From Proteobacteria bacterium UBA2383 (GTDB taxonomy: Bacteria; Pseudomonadota; Gammaproteobacteria; Competibacterales; Competibacteraceae): 7,413 bases of DNA. The translations under genes and the position numbers were made by a program. The notes below the pieces were generated by a model that was not told the origin of the DNA, searched no databases, and saw nothing but the letters and a program-made list of their open reading frames with translations. Shown piece after piece: positions 1 to 6,864 of this stretch (positions within the stretch are counted from its first letter, which is position 1; each line of letters begins with the position of its first letter). The stretch lies in NCBI GenBank assembly GCA_002343485.1, contig DDST01000093.1, positions 175 to 7,587 of the forward strand. Reading direction: 5' to 3'.

Positions 1-594
1 GCCCTTGCCGAGAAAGCCGAGATTGACGGGCAACCCTTCTGCTGCTTGCAACATCCGCCGCAGGTTCCAAGGCCCCGGCGTACAGGTGGTTGCATTGGTG
101 CCGGTTGCCGGACCGGTGCCGCCCCCCAGCATGGTGGTCACACCGGACATCAATGCTTCCTCAACCTGCTGTGGGCAGATGAAATGAATATGGCTATCGA
201 TGCCGCCGGCAGTGGCAATCAGCCCCTCTCCAGCGATCGCCTCGGTGCCGGGACCGATGATGATGTTAACGCCCGGTTGAATATCGGGATTGCCGGCTTT
301 GCCAATGCCGGCGATGCGTCCATCCTTGATGCCGATATCAGCCTTGATGATGCCCCAGTGATCGACGATCAGCGCATTGGTGATCACGGTATCGACCGCG
401 CCATCACGTTGAGGCCGTTGCGACTGACCCATGCCATCGCGGATCACCTTGCCGCCGCCGAATTTCACTTCCTCGCCGTAAATCGCATGGTCACGCTCGA
501 CTTCGATCCACAGTTCGGTATCGCCCAGCCGCACCCGGTCGCCGGTGGTAGGGCCATACATCTCGGCATAGGCGCGACGATCGATGCGGCTCAT
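1..594 (-). CDS. ureC: Urease alpha subunit UreC, N-terminal 198 residues (cut by window edge)
   Basis: Catalytic subunit of urease, which hydrolyses urea to ammonia and carbamate in the cytoplasm using a dinuclear nickel centre. The visible part starts MSRIDRRAYAEMYGPTTGD, typical of UreC, and continues through the metal-dependent amidohydrolase beginning. AGGIDSHIHFICPQQ at about residues 129-143 holds the HxH pair (H135, H137) that binds one nickel in this family, followed by the conserved GGGTGPATGTNATT stretch (157-170). UreC is normally about 570 residues, so roughly 370 residues lie beyond the left edge, including the carbamylated lysine and the flap histidine; intactness there cannot be judged. 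The ATG at 594 overlaps the TGA of ureB as ATGA, indicating translational coupling. No frame break is seen. The long plus-strand frame opposite it is a shadow. Confidence 0.97.
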   Translation of the reverse strand, partial: MSRIDRRAYAEMYGPTTGDRVRLGDTELWIEVERDHAIYGEEVKFGGGKVIRDGMGQSQRPQRDGAVDTVITNALIVDHWGIIKADIGIKDGRIAGIGKAGNPDIQPGVNIIIGPGTEAIAGEGLIATAGGIDSHIHFICPQQVEEALMSGVTTMLGGGTGPATGTNATTCTPGPWNLRRMLQAAEGLPVNLGFLGKG

Positions 595-908
595 GGCTGT
601 TTCTCCAGCGGTCCCATTACCTCGGCGCGGAAGCCATGCACTTCCCGGGCACCGGCATAATCCACCAACTCCACCTCACGTTCCTGGCCTGGCTCGAAGC
701 GCACCGCCGTGCCGGCGGGAATGTCGAGCCGGCAGCCTCGCGCCTGCGCACGCTCAAAGCGCAAGGCGGGGTTGGTTTCAGCGAAATGATAGTGTGAGCC
801 GACCTGAATCGGCCGGTCACCGGTGTTGGCGATGCTCAAGCGCGTGATGCGGCGGCCGGTATTGAGTTCGAGGTCACCGTCAACGGTGATGATTTCACCG
901 GGAATCAT
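591..908 (-). CDS. ureB: Urease beta subunit UreB
   Basis: Structural beta subunit of the three-chain bacterial urease (UreABC)3. With the start at 908 the product is 105 residues and begins MIPGEI, as family members of about 101-106 residues do. Conserved stretches include NTGDRPIQVGSHYHFAETNPAL (around residues 33-54), with the SHYHF motif, and the IPAGTAVRFEPGQEREVELV segment near 68-87. The frame is open five codons further, to a TTG at 923, but a strong GAGGAG ribosome binding site ends 7 nt before the ATG at 908 and lies inside that extension, so 908 is preferred. It lies 11 nt after ureA and overlaps ureC by 4 nt. Confidence 0.97.
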   Translation of the reverse strand: MIPGEIITVDGDLELNTGRRITRLSIANTGDRPIQVGSHYHFAETNPALRFERAQARGCRLDIPAGTAVRFEPGQEREVELVDYAGAREVHGFRAEVMGPLEKQP

Positions 909-914
909 GCGTAG

Positions 915-921
915 TCTCCTC
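915..921 (-). promoter_or_regulatory. Ribosome binding site of ureB
   Basis: Read on the minus strand, GAGGAGA lies between the ureA stop (overlapping its TGA) and ATG 908, with about 7 nt spacing from GAGGAG. It decides the ureB start against the in-frame TTG at 923. Confidence 0.75.
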
Positions 922-1222
922 AAGGAATCGGGTGATGGACGGTGACCAGTTTGGTTCCGTCGGGAAACGTGGCTTCGATTTGCACCTCGGGAATCATTTC
1001 TGGGACGCCATCCATGACATCATTGCGGGTGAGTAGCGTACGGCCATGACTCATTAATTCGGCGACGCTTTGCCCTTCCCGTGCGCCTTCTAGCAAAGCG
1101 CAGGACAGATAGGCAACCGCCTCGGGATAGTTAAGCTTCAGTCCCTTAGCCTTGCGTCGTTCCGCCAGTAGACCGGCAGTGAACAGCAACAGCTTGTCTT
1201 TTTCGCGAGGAGTGAGTTCCAT
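920..1222 (-). CDS. ureA: Urease gamma subunit UreA
   Basis: Smallest structural subunit of urease. The product is 100 residues, the usual length for a separate gamma chain, and is collinear with the family: MELTPREKDKLLLFTAGLLA at the N-terminus, then LKLNYPEAVAYLSCALLEGAREG (about 28-50), VAELMSHGRTLLTRNDVMDGVPEMI (about 53-77) and a C-terminal FPDGTKLVTVHHPIP. The gamma and beta chains are separate genes, as in most proteobacteria, rather than fused as in Helicobacter. The ATG at 1222 lies 19 nt after the ureD stop, with a modest GAGAAC purine stretch upstream as its ribosome binding site. Confidence 0.98.
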   Translation of the reverse strand: MELTPREKDKLLLFTAGLLAERRKAKGLKLNYPEAVAYLSCALLEGAREGQSVAELMSHGRTLLTRNDVMDGVPEMIPEVQIEATFPDGTKLVTVHHPIP

Positions 1223-1241
1223 GGGTGTTCTCGGGTAACGG

Positions 1242-2111
1242 TCAAGTATTCCAAAAGCGGGACGGGCAGGGAAGACGATTGAGTATCGCGGGTCTCAGCA
1301 ACCCCCATGCCAAAGTGAACAATTGTCGAGCACGTATCGCCGAAGGACCAAGGTAGCGGCAAATGAGCACGCCGTCCAATGAGGTGACAGCGGCCAACTC
1401 TTTTTTTCCTTGCTGATCGGACCACTCTTTTTTATCCAGGATAGCGGTGCGGATAGCATCAACCAACCCTTCCATAGGAGGGGTGCATACTAATGTGGCG
1501 CTCACTGGCTGACCTTGCAGGCCCCAAGGGGCGTCGAGTATCAAATCACCACCCGTATAACACGCATGCTCCAGGTAGAGTGGTTCTCCGTTGCGCCAGA
1601 GTTCAAGCTGTTGCCGGCATTCGCCGGTTTGAAAGGTTTCACCTGCCGCGGGCCGGCCTAAGCAGAGGATTTCCCAGCCTAGAAAGCGGGCGTCGCCTTG
1701 CAGTTCAATCCGGGTCAAAGTGTGGATCTGGGTGCCGCTGTAGAGGATATTCTCCTGGGGCAGCCATTCCAGGGTTGCGCCAGTAGCCACCGTCAAATGC
1801 TGTGCCTGACCGGCCAGAGAACCCGCGCTGCGGTAGAATTTGCCAGCCGCCGGCGTGGTGAGCAGTGCGTGAGCGCCGGTTTCAATCCTCGCGTCCAGGC
1901 GCAATTCATCACCGCCAACGACGCCGCCAGGCGGATGGAGAATGGCTACATGGCAGACTTCTGGTCCTTCGGGATAGAACGGCCGCTGCACCTGCAAAGG
2001 GCCTTGATGGGTGCATTGCCCTAGAATAGTGCGTGAACCGTCATGCTGAAAACCCAAGGTTAGATGGGCCAGCCAGCCGGCGGCAGGGAAAGGTCCGGCA
2101 GTCAGGATAAT
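1242..2111 (-). CDS. ureD: Urease accessory protein UreD (start uncertain)
   Basis: UreD (UreH) is the scaffold that binds apo-urease and, with UreF and UreG, delivers nickel. Family signatures are clear: GPLQVQRPFYPEG, HPPGGVVGGDEL, ALLTTPAAGKFYRSAG and LEWLPQENILYSG, in the usual order. Known UreD proteins run about 270-290 residues and enter the conserved region within some 10-20 residues. Here that entry is GWLAHLTLGF, at about 2076. The frame has no ATG upstream of it. The in-frame GTG codons at 2324 and 2261 would give long unrelated tails, the first running into the divergent sensor gene. The start given is an ATT at 2111 preceded by GGAG at 4 nt; a CTG at 2105 is equally possible, as is a frameshift after the out-of-frame ATG at 2121. 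Gene identity is secure; only the start is doubtful. Confidence 0.93.
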   Translation of the reverse strand: MILTAGPFPAAGWLAHLTLGFQHDGSRTILGQCTHQGPLQVQRPFYPEGPEVCHVAILHPPGGVVGGDELRLDARIETGAHALLTTPAAGKFYRSAGSLAGQAQHLTVATGATLEWLPQENILYSGTQIHTLTRIELQGDARFLGWEILCLGRPAAGETFQTGECRQQLELWRNGEPLYLEHACYTGGDLILDAPWGLQGQPVSATLVCTPPMEGLVDAIRTAILDKKEWSDQQGKKELAAVTSLDGVLICRYLGPSAIRARQLFTLAWGLLRPAILNRLPCPSRFWNT

Positions 2112-2286
2112 GGTACTCCATAGGCGATGTTGGAGTGGTAATTCGTCTGGAAAGAGGCCGCTATCGATCGGTAAAAAGTCTAGCCTATGTTCGTAAGGAA
2201 AGAATGAAATTGTCCTATGGTAATAAGCATCAAGTAATAAGCATTTGCCAGGATAATGCACGCAGAAATAATGAGCGGATAAGCAA
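2112..2286. promoter_or_regulatory. Divergent control region between ureD and the sensor-phosphatase gene
   Basis: About 175 bp between two genes pointing apart, markedly AT-richer than its flanks from about 2170 onward. It must contain promoters for both the urease operon and the phosphatase/kinase pair unless either is read from elsewhere. It contains an 11-bp direct repeat (annotated separately), two CCTATG hexamers exactly 30 bp apart (2184 and 2214) and a GATAAT (2252-2257) that could be a plus-strand -10 box. No convincing -35 partner was found for either direction, so exact promoters are not called. Confidence 0.5.
2220..2244. repeat. 11-bp direct repeat GTAATAAGCAT, two copies
   Basis: GTAATAAGCAT occurs at 2220-2230 and again at 2234-2244, separated by CAA (period 14 bp). 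The copies are exact. Tandem half-sites in a divergent intergenic region are a common arrangement for a dimeric regulator, but no known regulator consensus was recognised and function is inferred from location only. Confidence 0.6.
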
Positions 2287-4311
2287 ATGTCAATCGAGTC
2301 TAAACAAAGATCAGTTGGCAACACCCCTGCTGGAGTGTCAGCTTATTCACCAGTGCGCGTTCGCCTGGGGTTGGCTACCCGATTATCGTTAACGCTGGTG
2401 GGTGCTGTGGCGCTGGTGTTTATCACAGCATTCTATTATGACTACCAGAAGTCCCATCAGCATATGCTGGACAGTGTTAACGCGGTTATCGCTGGTTTAA
2501 GTGGCGCGATCATTGGCAACGTGCAAGGTATTTTGGCCGATGTCATGGAAGTTGCCTCCAAACTGACGCAATCCCTTGAACAGGGAGCGGATATTGAAGC
2601 ATTACGCGCAGTGGCTACAGACGCCATTATGGATAGCTCCTATTGCAATGTGGTAACGATAGTATTGGATTCCAGGAGTAGAGCCACTCCTTTGCAATCC
2701 CAGGCACAAATGCTGAACTGTCGCTACAGTCATTCTAAAGTGGATTGTAATCTGACCGGGGTTTCAGCGAATCCGGAACCGATGATTCAAGGCGCTTTCT
2801 CGAAACCGTTAAAGCAGGGGATCTGGAGCGAACCTTTCCTAAGTCCTAATGCGGGTAACGCGGTCTCAGCCTATACATTACCCGTTTATAGTATGGAAAA
2901 TGGGGTTCAGGTGGCCGCCGGTACGGTGAGCGCGGAACTTCCTTTAAACAGTTTGACGAGTGCCATCGAACGGTTGCGGGTTTTCCAAACGGGGTATGTG
3001 TTTATCCTATCCGGTGATGGCCGGTATCTGGCTCACCTGGATCCACAGCGGGTTCTGTCCGAAACCATTTTTGATGTGGCGCGCTTTCAGAAGAATCCAA
3101 ACTTGTTGGATATCGGCCAGCGGATGATCCGGGGTGAAACTGGCTTTGCAGCGCTGTGGAGTCCCTACTTGCACAAGCCAGCCCGCATTTACTTTACCCC
3201 TTTGCCTGGAACTGACTGGTCGATTGGCGTCGTATTTGGTGAAGAGGAGCTATTCGCGAATTTGGAAACGCTCGCCGGTGAGGTCTATCTCATTGGCGGT
3301 ATTGGGTTGCTGCTGTTGCTGGCGCTGGTCATACTGATTGTGCGCCGGTTTACCCGGCCCTTGCTGGTGCTAACGGAAAAAAGCGTGGCAATTGCCGGTG
3401 GCGATCTGGACGTCGCAATTCCCACACCTCGCACCTTCGACGAAGTCGGTGTGCTGACCCAGTCCTTTTTGGAAATGCGTCAGGCGCTGCGTCAGCAATT
3501 GGACATTCTTGCTGAAGCCCGAGCGACGCAGGCGCGGATTGACAACGAACTGAAAATTGCCCGTGGCATACAGGACAGCTTTCTGCCACGCAATCCGGCT
3601 GCGTTGGCCGCTCAAGGCGGCTTGGAGGTCGCGACGTGGTTTCAACCCGCTCGCGAAGTGGGTGGTGACTTGTTTCAATGCTTCTGGCTGGCGGATGGGC
3701 GGCTGTTTCTAGGCATTGGCGACGTGGCGGGTAAGAGTGTTCCAGCAGCACTGATGATGGCAGTCACCACGACGCTGGTGAAGGCAATGGCTGCAACGAC
3801 CCCCGATCCCGCCGGTGTATTGGAGCAGGTCAATCGCGAGTTGTGTGTCCTGAACGAACGGTTATTGTTCGTGACTTTTTTCGCTGCGGCGTTGCATCCG
3901 GAAACAGGGGATTTGGCTTTCGGTAACGCCGGACACAATCCACCGTTGATCCGCCATGCCGATGGCAGCGCTGAATTCATGGATATTGCAGCCGAGTTGG
4001 TGCTGGGTGTCGAGCCGGACTGGACTTACGCTCCAGTAGCGCTGCGTTTGGCGCCGGGAGATATTCTGCTGCTGTACACCGATGGGGTTACTGAAGCGAT
4101 GAATGCCGCTGGTGAATGCTTCGATTCCCGGCGGTTGCTGGAAGTCAGTCGTGAACCTGAGATTGCCAGCCCGCATCAGTTGATCGAGAAGGTCATGGCT
4201 GCGGTAACTGCGCATGCCGGTTTGGCCGAACAAAGCGACGATCTGACTTTGCTGGCAGTGGCGCATCCGGGTGCTGCTGCTGAATCAACGGTGAGGTCGC
4301 CAACGCCATGA
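2287..4311 (+). CDS. Membrane sensor: Cache-like periplasmic domain, HAMP, SpoIIE-type PP2C serine phosphatase
   Basis: A 674-residue transmembrane phosphatase of the RsbU/SpoIIE class. Such enzymes dephosphorylate a STAS-domain anti-sigma-factor antagonist in partner switching. The first membrane helix is about residues 31-51. Residues 52-330 form a periplasmic region resembling a double Cache ligand-binding domain, with GYVFILSGDGRYLAHLDP (237-254) typical of its distal half. The second helix is about 333-352, followed by HAMP (353-406), a short helical linker (407-425) and the phosphatase (about 426-662). Metal-binding acids of PP2C are present: D461 in REVGGDLF, D479 in GIGDVAGKS, D599 in LLYTDGVTEA and D651/D652 in QSDDLTLL, so it should be active. 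The ATG at 2287 has GAGCGGA 7 nt upstream. It is co-transcribed with the kinase gene that overlaps its stop. The ligand is unknown. Confidence 0.93.
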   Translation: MSIESKQRSVGNTPAGVSAYSPVRVRLGLATRLSLTLVGAVALVFITAFYYDYQKSHQHMLDSVNAVIAGLSGAIIGNVQGILADVMEVASKLTQSLEQGADIEALRAVATDAIMDSSYCNVVTIVLDSRSRATPLQSQAQMLNCRYSHSKVDCNLTGVSANPEPMIQGAFSKPLKQGIWSEPFLSPNAGNAVSAYTLPVYSMENGVQVAAGTVSAELPLNSLTSAIERLRVFQTGYVFILSGDGRYLAHLDPQRVLSETIFDVARFQKNPNLLDIGQRMIRGETGFAALWSPYLHKPARIYFTPLPGTDWSIGVVFGEEELFANLETLAGEVYLIGGIGLLLLLALVILIVRRFTRPLLVLTEKSVAIAGGDLDVAIPTPRTFDEVGVLTQSFLEMRQALRQQLDILAEARATQARIDNELKIARGIQDSFLPRNPAALAAQGGLEVATWFQPAREVGGDLFQCFWLADGRLFLGIGDVAGKSVPAALMMAVTTTLVKAMAATTPDPAGVLEQVNRELCVLNERLLFVTFFAAALHPETGDLAFGNAGHNPPLIRHADGSAEFMDIAAELVLGVEPDWTYAPVALRLAPGDILLLYTDGVTEAMNAAGECFDSRRLLEVSREPEIASPHQLIEKVMAAVTAHAGLAEQSDDLTLLAVAHPGAAAESTVRSPTP

Positions 4312-4757
4312 TGTCTGAAAATTCCAACACAAAAATCACTCGTCTGTGTTTGCCGGCTGAACTGGATCATCTATCAGCATTCCTTGATCATATCCGCGAA
4401 ATTGCTCAGACCGCCGGGTTGGCTGAAGCGCAAGTTTCCCGGTTGGAACTGGCGGTGGAAGAAGCGCTGGTCAATGTTTTCAATTATGCCTATGAAGGGC
4501 GGACGCGCGCCGGTGCCGTATTCTGCCAAGTAACTGTTCAGGCCGGCGCTCTGACAGTGGATATCGTGGATGACGGCCCGCCTTTCGATCCACTGGCCCG
4601 CACTGATCCTGATACGAACTTGGAACTGGATCAGCGCCAGCCAGGTGGATTGGGCATCCTGCTGATCAAACGCTTGATAGATGAGGTAAGCTACCGCCGT
4701 GAGGACGGGCGAAACGTGCTTTCGCTTCGAATTACCCAGGCCGTGCATGAAGGGTAA
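4308..4757 (+). CDS. RsbW-like anti-sigma-factor serine kinase (GHKL ATPase fold)
   Basis: A 149-residue HATPase_c_2 protein of the RsbW/SpoIIAB type. Such proteins bind and inhibit a sigma factor or other partner and phosphorylate the STAS antagonist. The N box is visible as LAVEEALVNVFNYAYEG (about 48-64, with E52 and N56). The G1 box is VDDGPPFDP (87-95, D89 the likely adenine contact). The glycine-rich lid is PGGLGILLIKRLIDEV (112-127), then a final strand NVLSLRI. All ATP-site elements are present. Its ATG overlaps the phosphatase stop as ATGA; a second ATG directly follows and could be the start instead. A GAGG at 4293-4296 is the probable ribosome binding site. The adjacent phosphatase should oppose this kinase on a shared substrate, which is not encoded in the window. 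Confidence 0.92.
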   Translation: MMSENSNTKITRLCLPAELDHLSAFLDHIREIAQTAGLAEAQVSRLELAVEEALVNVFNYAYEGRTRAGAVFCQVTVQAGALTVDIVDDGPPFDPLARTDPDTNLELDQRQPGGLGILLIKRLIDEVSYRREDGRNVLSLRITQAVHEG

Positions 4758-4778
4758 AAAATCTAATCAACCCGCCTT

Positions 4779-4800
4779 AATCCGTTCCCACCCGGATTTT
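4779..4800 (+). terminator. Possible weak terminator after the phosphatase/kinase pair
   Basis: AATCCG (4779-4784) and CGGATT (4793-4798) form a 6-bp stem around an 8-nt loop, ending in TTTT (4797-4800). It sits 22 nt after the kinase stop and before the convergent PPTase stop. The stem is short and the T-run minimal, so this is tentative; the minus-strand reading has no T-run. Confidence 0.35.
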
Positions 4801-4819
4801 ACATTCTTGGCGCTCAACC

Positions 4820-5632
4820 TCAGTCACTGATTCCAAGTTTCCCCAGCGTCAGCATTCGCCAATGCCAATCGGTATGGGGGGCAGCTAACGCGCCGGCCCA
4901 CCCCGGCTCCAGAGGCAGATTTTGTACACTCCATTCCTGGCCAGCGGCATCATGCAGGCTAATCCGCCTGTTCACCCGCTCATCATCCTGGAAACCGGCA
5001 TCCAACTTGTTCAGACCGTAGGCTAATCCGTCTCCCAGCGCTTTGGCAATGGCTTCCTTGCGAGTCCAGCAGGCAAAAAAACTTTCGCGGGCTTGTTCTG
5101 CAGGCAATGCTTGAAAGAAGGTCCATTCGTGTGGAGTGCAGATGCGTTCAGCAACCGCCGTGTAATCCAGGCGGCGATCCATCGCCTCTAAATCCACTCC
5201 GACTTCACGGTAGGCGATCGCATACAGCACCCGGTCGCTGCTATGGGAAAGATTGAAGTGCAAGCCCTCGCTATGTTCATCCGCCAGCATCGGTTTACCG
5301 CGTGAACCCTGGCTGAAACGCAGCGTCGCTGCCATCCGGTTGAGATAGGCTCCCAGCAACTCCCGCAACAAGCCTCGCCCGGCGATGAAACGATCCCGGT
5401 GTCCGGGAAAGCGAAATCGTGCGGCCCGTTCCCGTTCATCCACGGTCAGCGTCGCCGCCAGCCTCGCTAATCGTTCCGGTGACGGCTGCAAGTTTGCTAG
5501 CCAGAGATGGATTTCATTAGCGGCCAAGACTGGAATTTGCTCTGGCAGCGGATGTTGATCATCGATGAACAGCGCGCTAACTCCGCGTTTCCCACTGCCA
5601 GGCGTGTGCAATGATAGTTGCCAGATCAGCAT
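4820..5632 (-). CDS. 4'-phosphopantetheinyl transferase, Sfp/HetI type
   Basis: Transfers the phosphopantetheine arm of coenzyme A to a conserved serine of acyl or peptidyl carrier proteins. The 270-residue length fits the Sfp (two-lobed) class rather than short AcpS. Motifs in order: RFIAGRGLLRELLGAYL (81-97), SRGKPML (110-116), FNLSHS (126-131), VGVDLE (144-149, D147 and E149 binding magnesium) and FFACWTRKEAIAKALGDGL (185-203, with E193 and K197 at the catalytic positions). The ATG at 5632 lies inside the end of galE (56-bp overlap); no later ATG or GTG precedes the conserved core and only a TTG at 5527 could serve instead, so 5632 is kept. About 35 residues precede the usual family start. 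No PKS, NRPS or carrier protein gene is nearby, so its substrate is unknown. Confidence 0.93.
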   Translation of the reverse strand: MLIWQLSLHTPGSGKRGVSALFIDDQHPLPEQIPVLAANEIHLWLANLQPSPERLARLAATLTVDERERAARFRFPGHRDRFIAGRGLLRELLGAYLNRMAATLRFSQGSRGKPMLADEHSEGLHFNLSHSSDRVLYAIAYREVGVDLEAMDRRLDYTAVAERICTPHEWTFFQALPAEQARESFFACWTRKEAIAKALGDGLAYGLNKLDAGFQDDERVNRRISLHDAAGQEWSVQNLPLEPGWAGALAAPHTDWHWRMLTLGKLGISD

Positions 5633-6545
5633 AGCGTGGCTTCCAGCCCAGTTCCACGCGCACCCGTTGGCTATCGGCTACCAAGCGCGCCGGATCGCCA
5701 GGCCGGCGTTCGCCATATTGGACCGGGATGTCGCGCCCAGTGACGGTGCGGGCGGTCTCGATGACTTCCCGGACCGAGAAACCGTTGCCATTTCCTAGGT
5801 TATAAGCGGAGCTGCCTCCGCCATCCCACAGGCGTTGCAAGGCCAGCAAGTGCGCTTCGCACAGGTCATTAACGTGGATATAGTCGCGGATGCAAGTACC
5901 ATCCGGGGTGTCGTAGTCATTACCAAACACGGTGATGTGTGACCGGCGGCCATTAGCGGCCTGCAAGATCAGTGGAATAAGGTGTGTTTCCGGGTTATGG
6001 CGCTCGCCTAGTTCACCTTCGGGATCAGCTCCGGCAGCGTTGAAGTAGCGAAGACAGATTGATTTCAGGCCATAAGCCGTGTCGTAATCCTCCAGCATCT
6101 GTTCGACCATCCACTTGCCACGGCCATAGGGGTTGATAGGCTGCTTGGGATGATCCTCGCCAATTGGTATCCGTACCGGTTCGCCGAAAATGGCTGCGGT
6201 GGATGAGAAAATGAAGCAGGGCACTCGCCGCGCCACCATCACGTCCAGCAGATTTTGGGTTTTGAACACATTATTGCGGTAATACTTGGCCGGTTCCCGT
6301 ACTGATTCGCCTACCTGGATGTAGGAAGCGAAGTGCATGACCCCGTCGAAACAGGTTTTCCGGCATAGATCCTCTAGGGTGTCGCGTTCAAACAGATCGC
6401 CCAATACAAACCGCGCTTCCCGCACGGAATCTCGATGTCCGGTGGATAGGTTGTCCAGCACCGTCACCTCAAACCCGCGTTGAACCAGTAGCTTTACCAT
6501 GTGGGAGCCGATATAGCCTGCTCCACCGACGACAAGCACATGCAT
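5577..6545 (-). CDS. galE: UDP-glucose 4-epimerase GalE
   Basis: Interconverts UDP-glucose and UDP-galactose through a 4-keto intermediate, supplying galactose for surface polysaccharides or feeding the Leloir pathway; cytoplasmic, extended short-chain dehydrogenase fold. With M1 at 6545 it is 322 residues, slightly short of the E. coli enzyme. Visible: the NAD-binding GGAGYIGSH (7-15), D31-N-L-S-T-G after the second strand, FSSTAAIFGEP (113-123) with T116 in the catalytic Ser/Thr position, Y140-x3-K144 as the catalytic pair, RYFNAAGADPEGELGERH (166-183), and the C-terminal YNLGNGNGFSVREVIE (248-263). An in-frame ATG at 6602 would add 19 unrelated residues; GAGGG 7 nt before 6545 favours the shorter form. 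It heads a probable operon with the overlapping PPTase gene. No Leloir genes (galT, galK) are adjacent, so a polysaccharide role is more likely than galactose catabolism. Confidence 0.96.
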   Translation of the reverse strand: MHVLVVGGAGYIGSHMVKLLVQRGFEVTVLDNLSTGHRDSVREARFVLGDLFERDTLEDLCRKTCFDGVMHFASYIQVGESVREPAKYYRNNVFKTQNLLDVMVARRVPCFIFSSTAAIFGEPVRIPIGEDHPKQPINPYGRGKWMVEQMLEDYDTAYGLKSICLRYFNAAGADPEGELGERHNPETHLIPLILQAANGRRSHITVFGNDYDTPDGTCIRDYIHVNDLCEAHLLALQRLWDGGGSSAYNLGNGNGFSVREVIETARTVTGRDIPVQYGERRPGDPARLVADSQRVRVELGWKPRYADLATIIAHAWQWETRS

Positions 6546-6552
6546 CGTCCTT

Positions 6553-6557
6553 CCCTC
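6553..6557 (-). promoter_or_regulatory. Ribosome binding site of galE
   Basis: Minus-strand GAGGG, 7 nt before ATG 6545. It supports the canonical start over the in-frame ATG at 6602. Confidence 0.6.
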
Positions 6558-6593
6558 GCTTTTCAGTACACCCTGTTTGAATGGCTTTGATTG

Positions 6594-6621
6594 GGTAAGC
6601 ATAGACCACGCACTGCTTACC
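6594..6621. repeat. 8-bp inverted repeat upstream of galE
   Basis: GGTAAGCA (6594-6601) and TGCTTACC (6614-6621) are perfect reverse complements with a 12-bp spacer; arm centres are 20 bp apart, close to two helical turns. It lies 49-76 bp ahead of the galE ATG. It could be an operator or a leader hairpin. An 8-bp pair with this spacing can arise by chance, so only its position argues for function. Confidence 0.45.
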
Positions 6622-6693
6622 GGACTCGAAAATCTAATGTTATTATCAGTGATATAGCATCAAAAGATATACAAATGACTTTCGAGATGAAAT

Positions 6694-6858
6694 ATGTTCT
6701 TCAGGTTACATGATGAGGAGCGGGTATCGGCGATTTTGGAGTTGTTGCAGGAAGAGGAGACACGCTCGAATAGGCTGGATTTTCGGGCGTTGCGCCGGTA
6801 TCAGGGTGGAAACGAACCGGTTGAGCGGAACACAGTTCCGACAGCTGCGTTCAAATGA
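6694..6858 (+). CDS. Possible small protein, 54 residues, unknown
   Basis: An ATG-started frame of 54 codons giving a charged, probably helical peptide (MFFRLHDEERVSAILELLQE, then EEETRSNRLDF and a basic RALRRYQ). GAGA ends 6 nt before the ATG. Third-position GC is about 63 percent, in contrast to the AT-rich DNA directly upstream, which favours coding. It is not recognised. It has no membrane segment or signal peptide. It is divergent from galE and converges on the next gene with 6 bp between stop codons. It might be a remnant of a longer gene, but no continuation was found in other frames. Confidence 0.4.
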   Translation: MFFRLHDEERVSAILELLQEEETRSNRLDFRALRRYQGGNEPVERNTVPTAAFK

Positions 6859-6864
6859 ACCTAT

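Noticed and set aside
46..660. Plus-strand open frame of 204 codons
   Set aside because: It is antisense to ureC and the end of ureB, whose sequences are unmistakable; its translation is low-complexity Ala/Gly/Asp typical of a shadow frame.
3350..4370. Several minus-strand frames of 60-134 codons
   Set aside because: All lie opposite the phosphatase domain, which has intact family motifs; the antisense translations show no recognisable domain.
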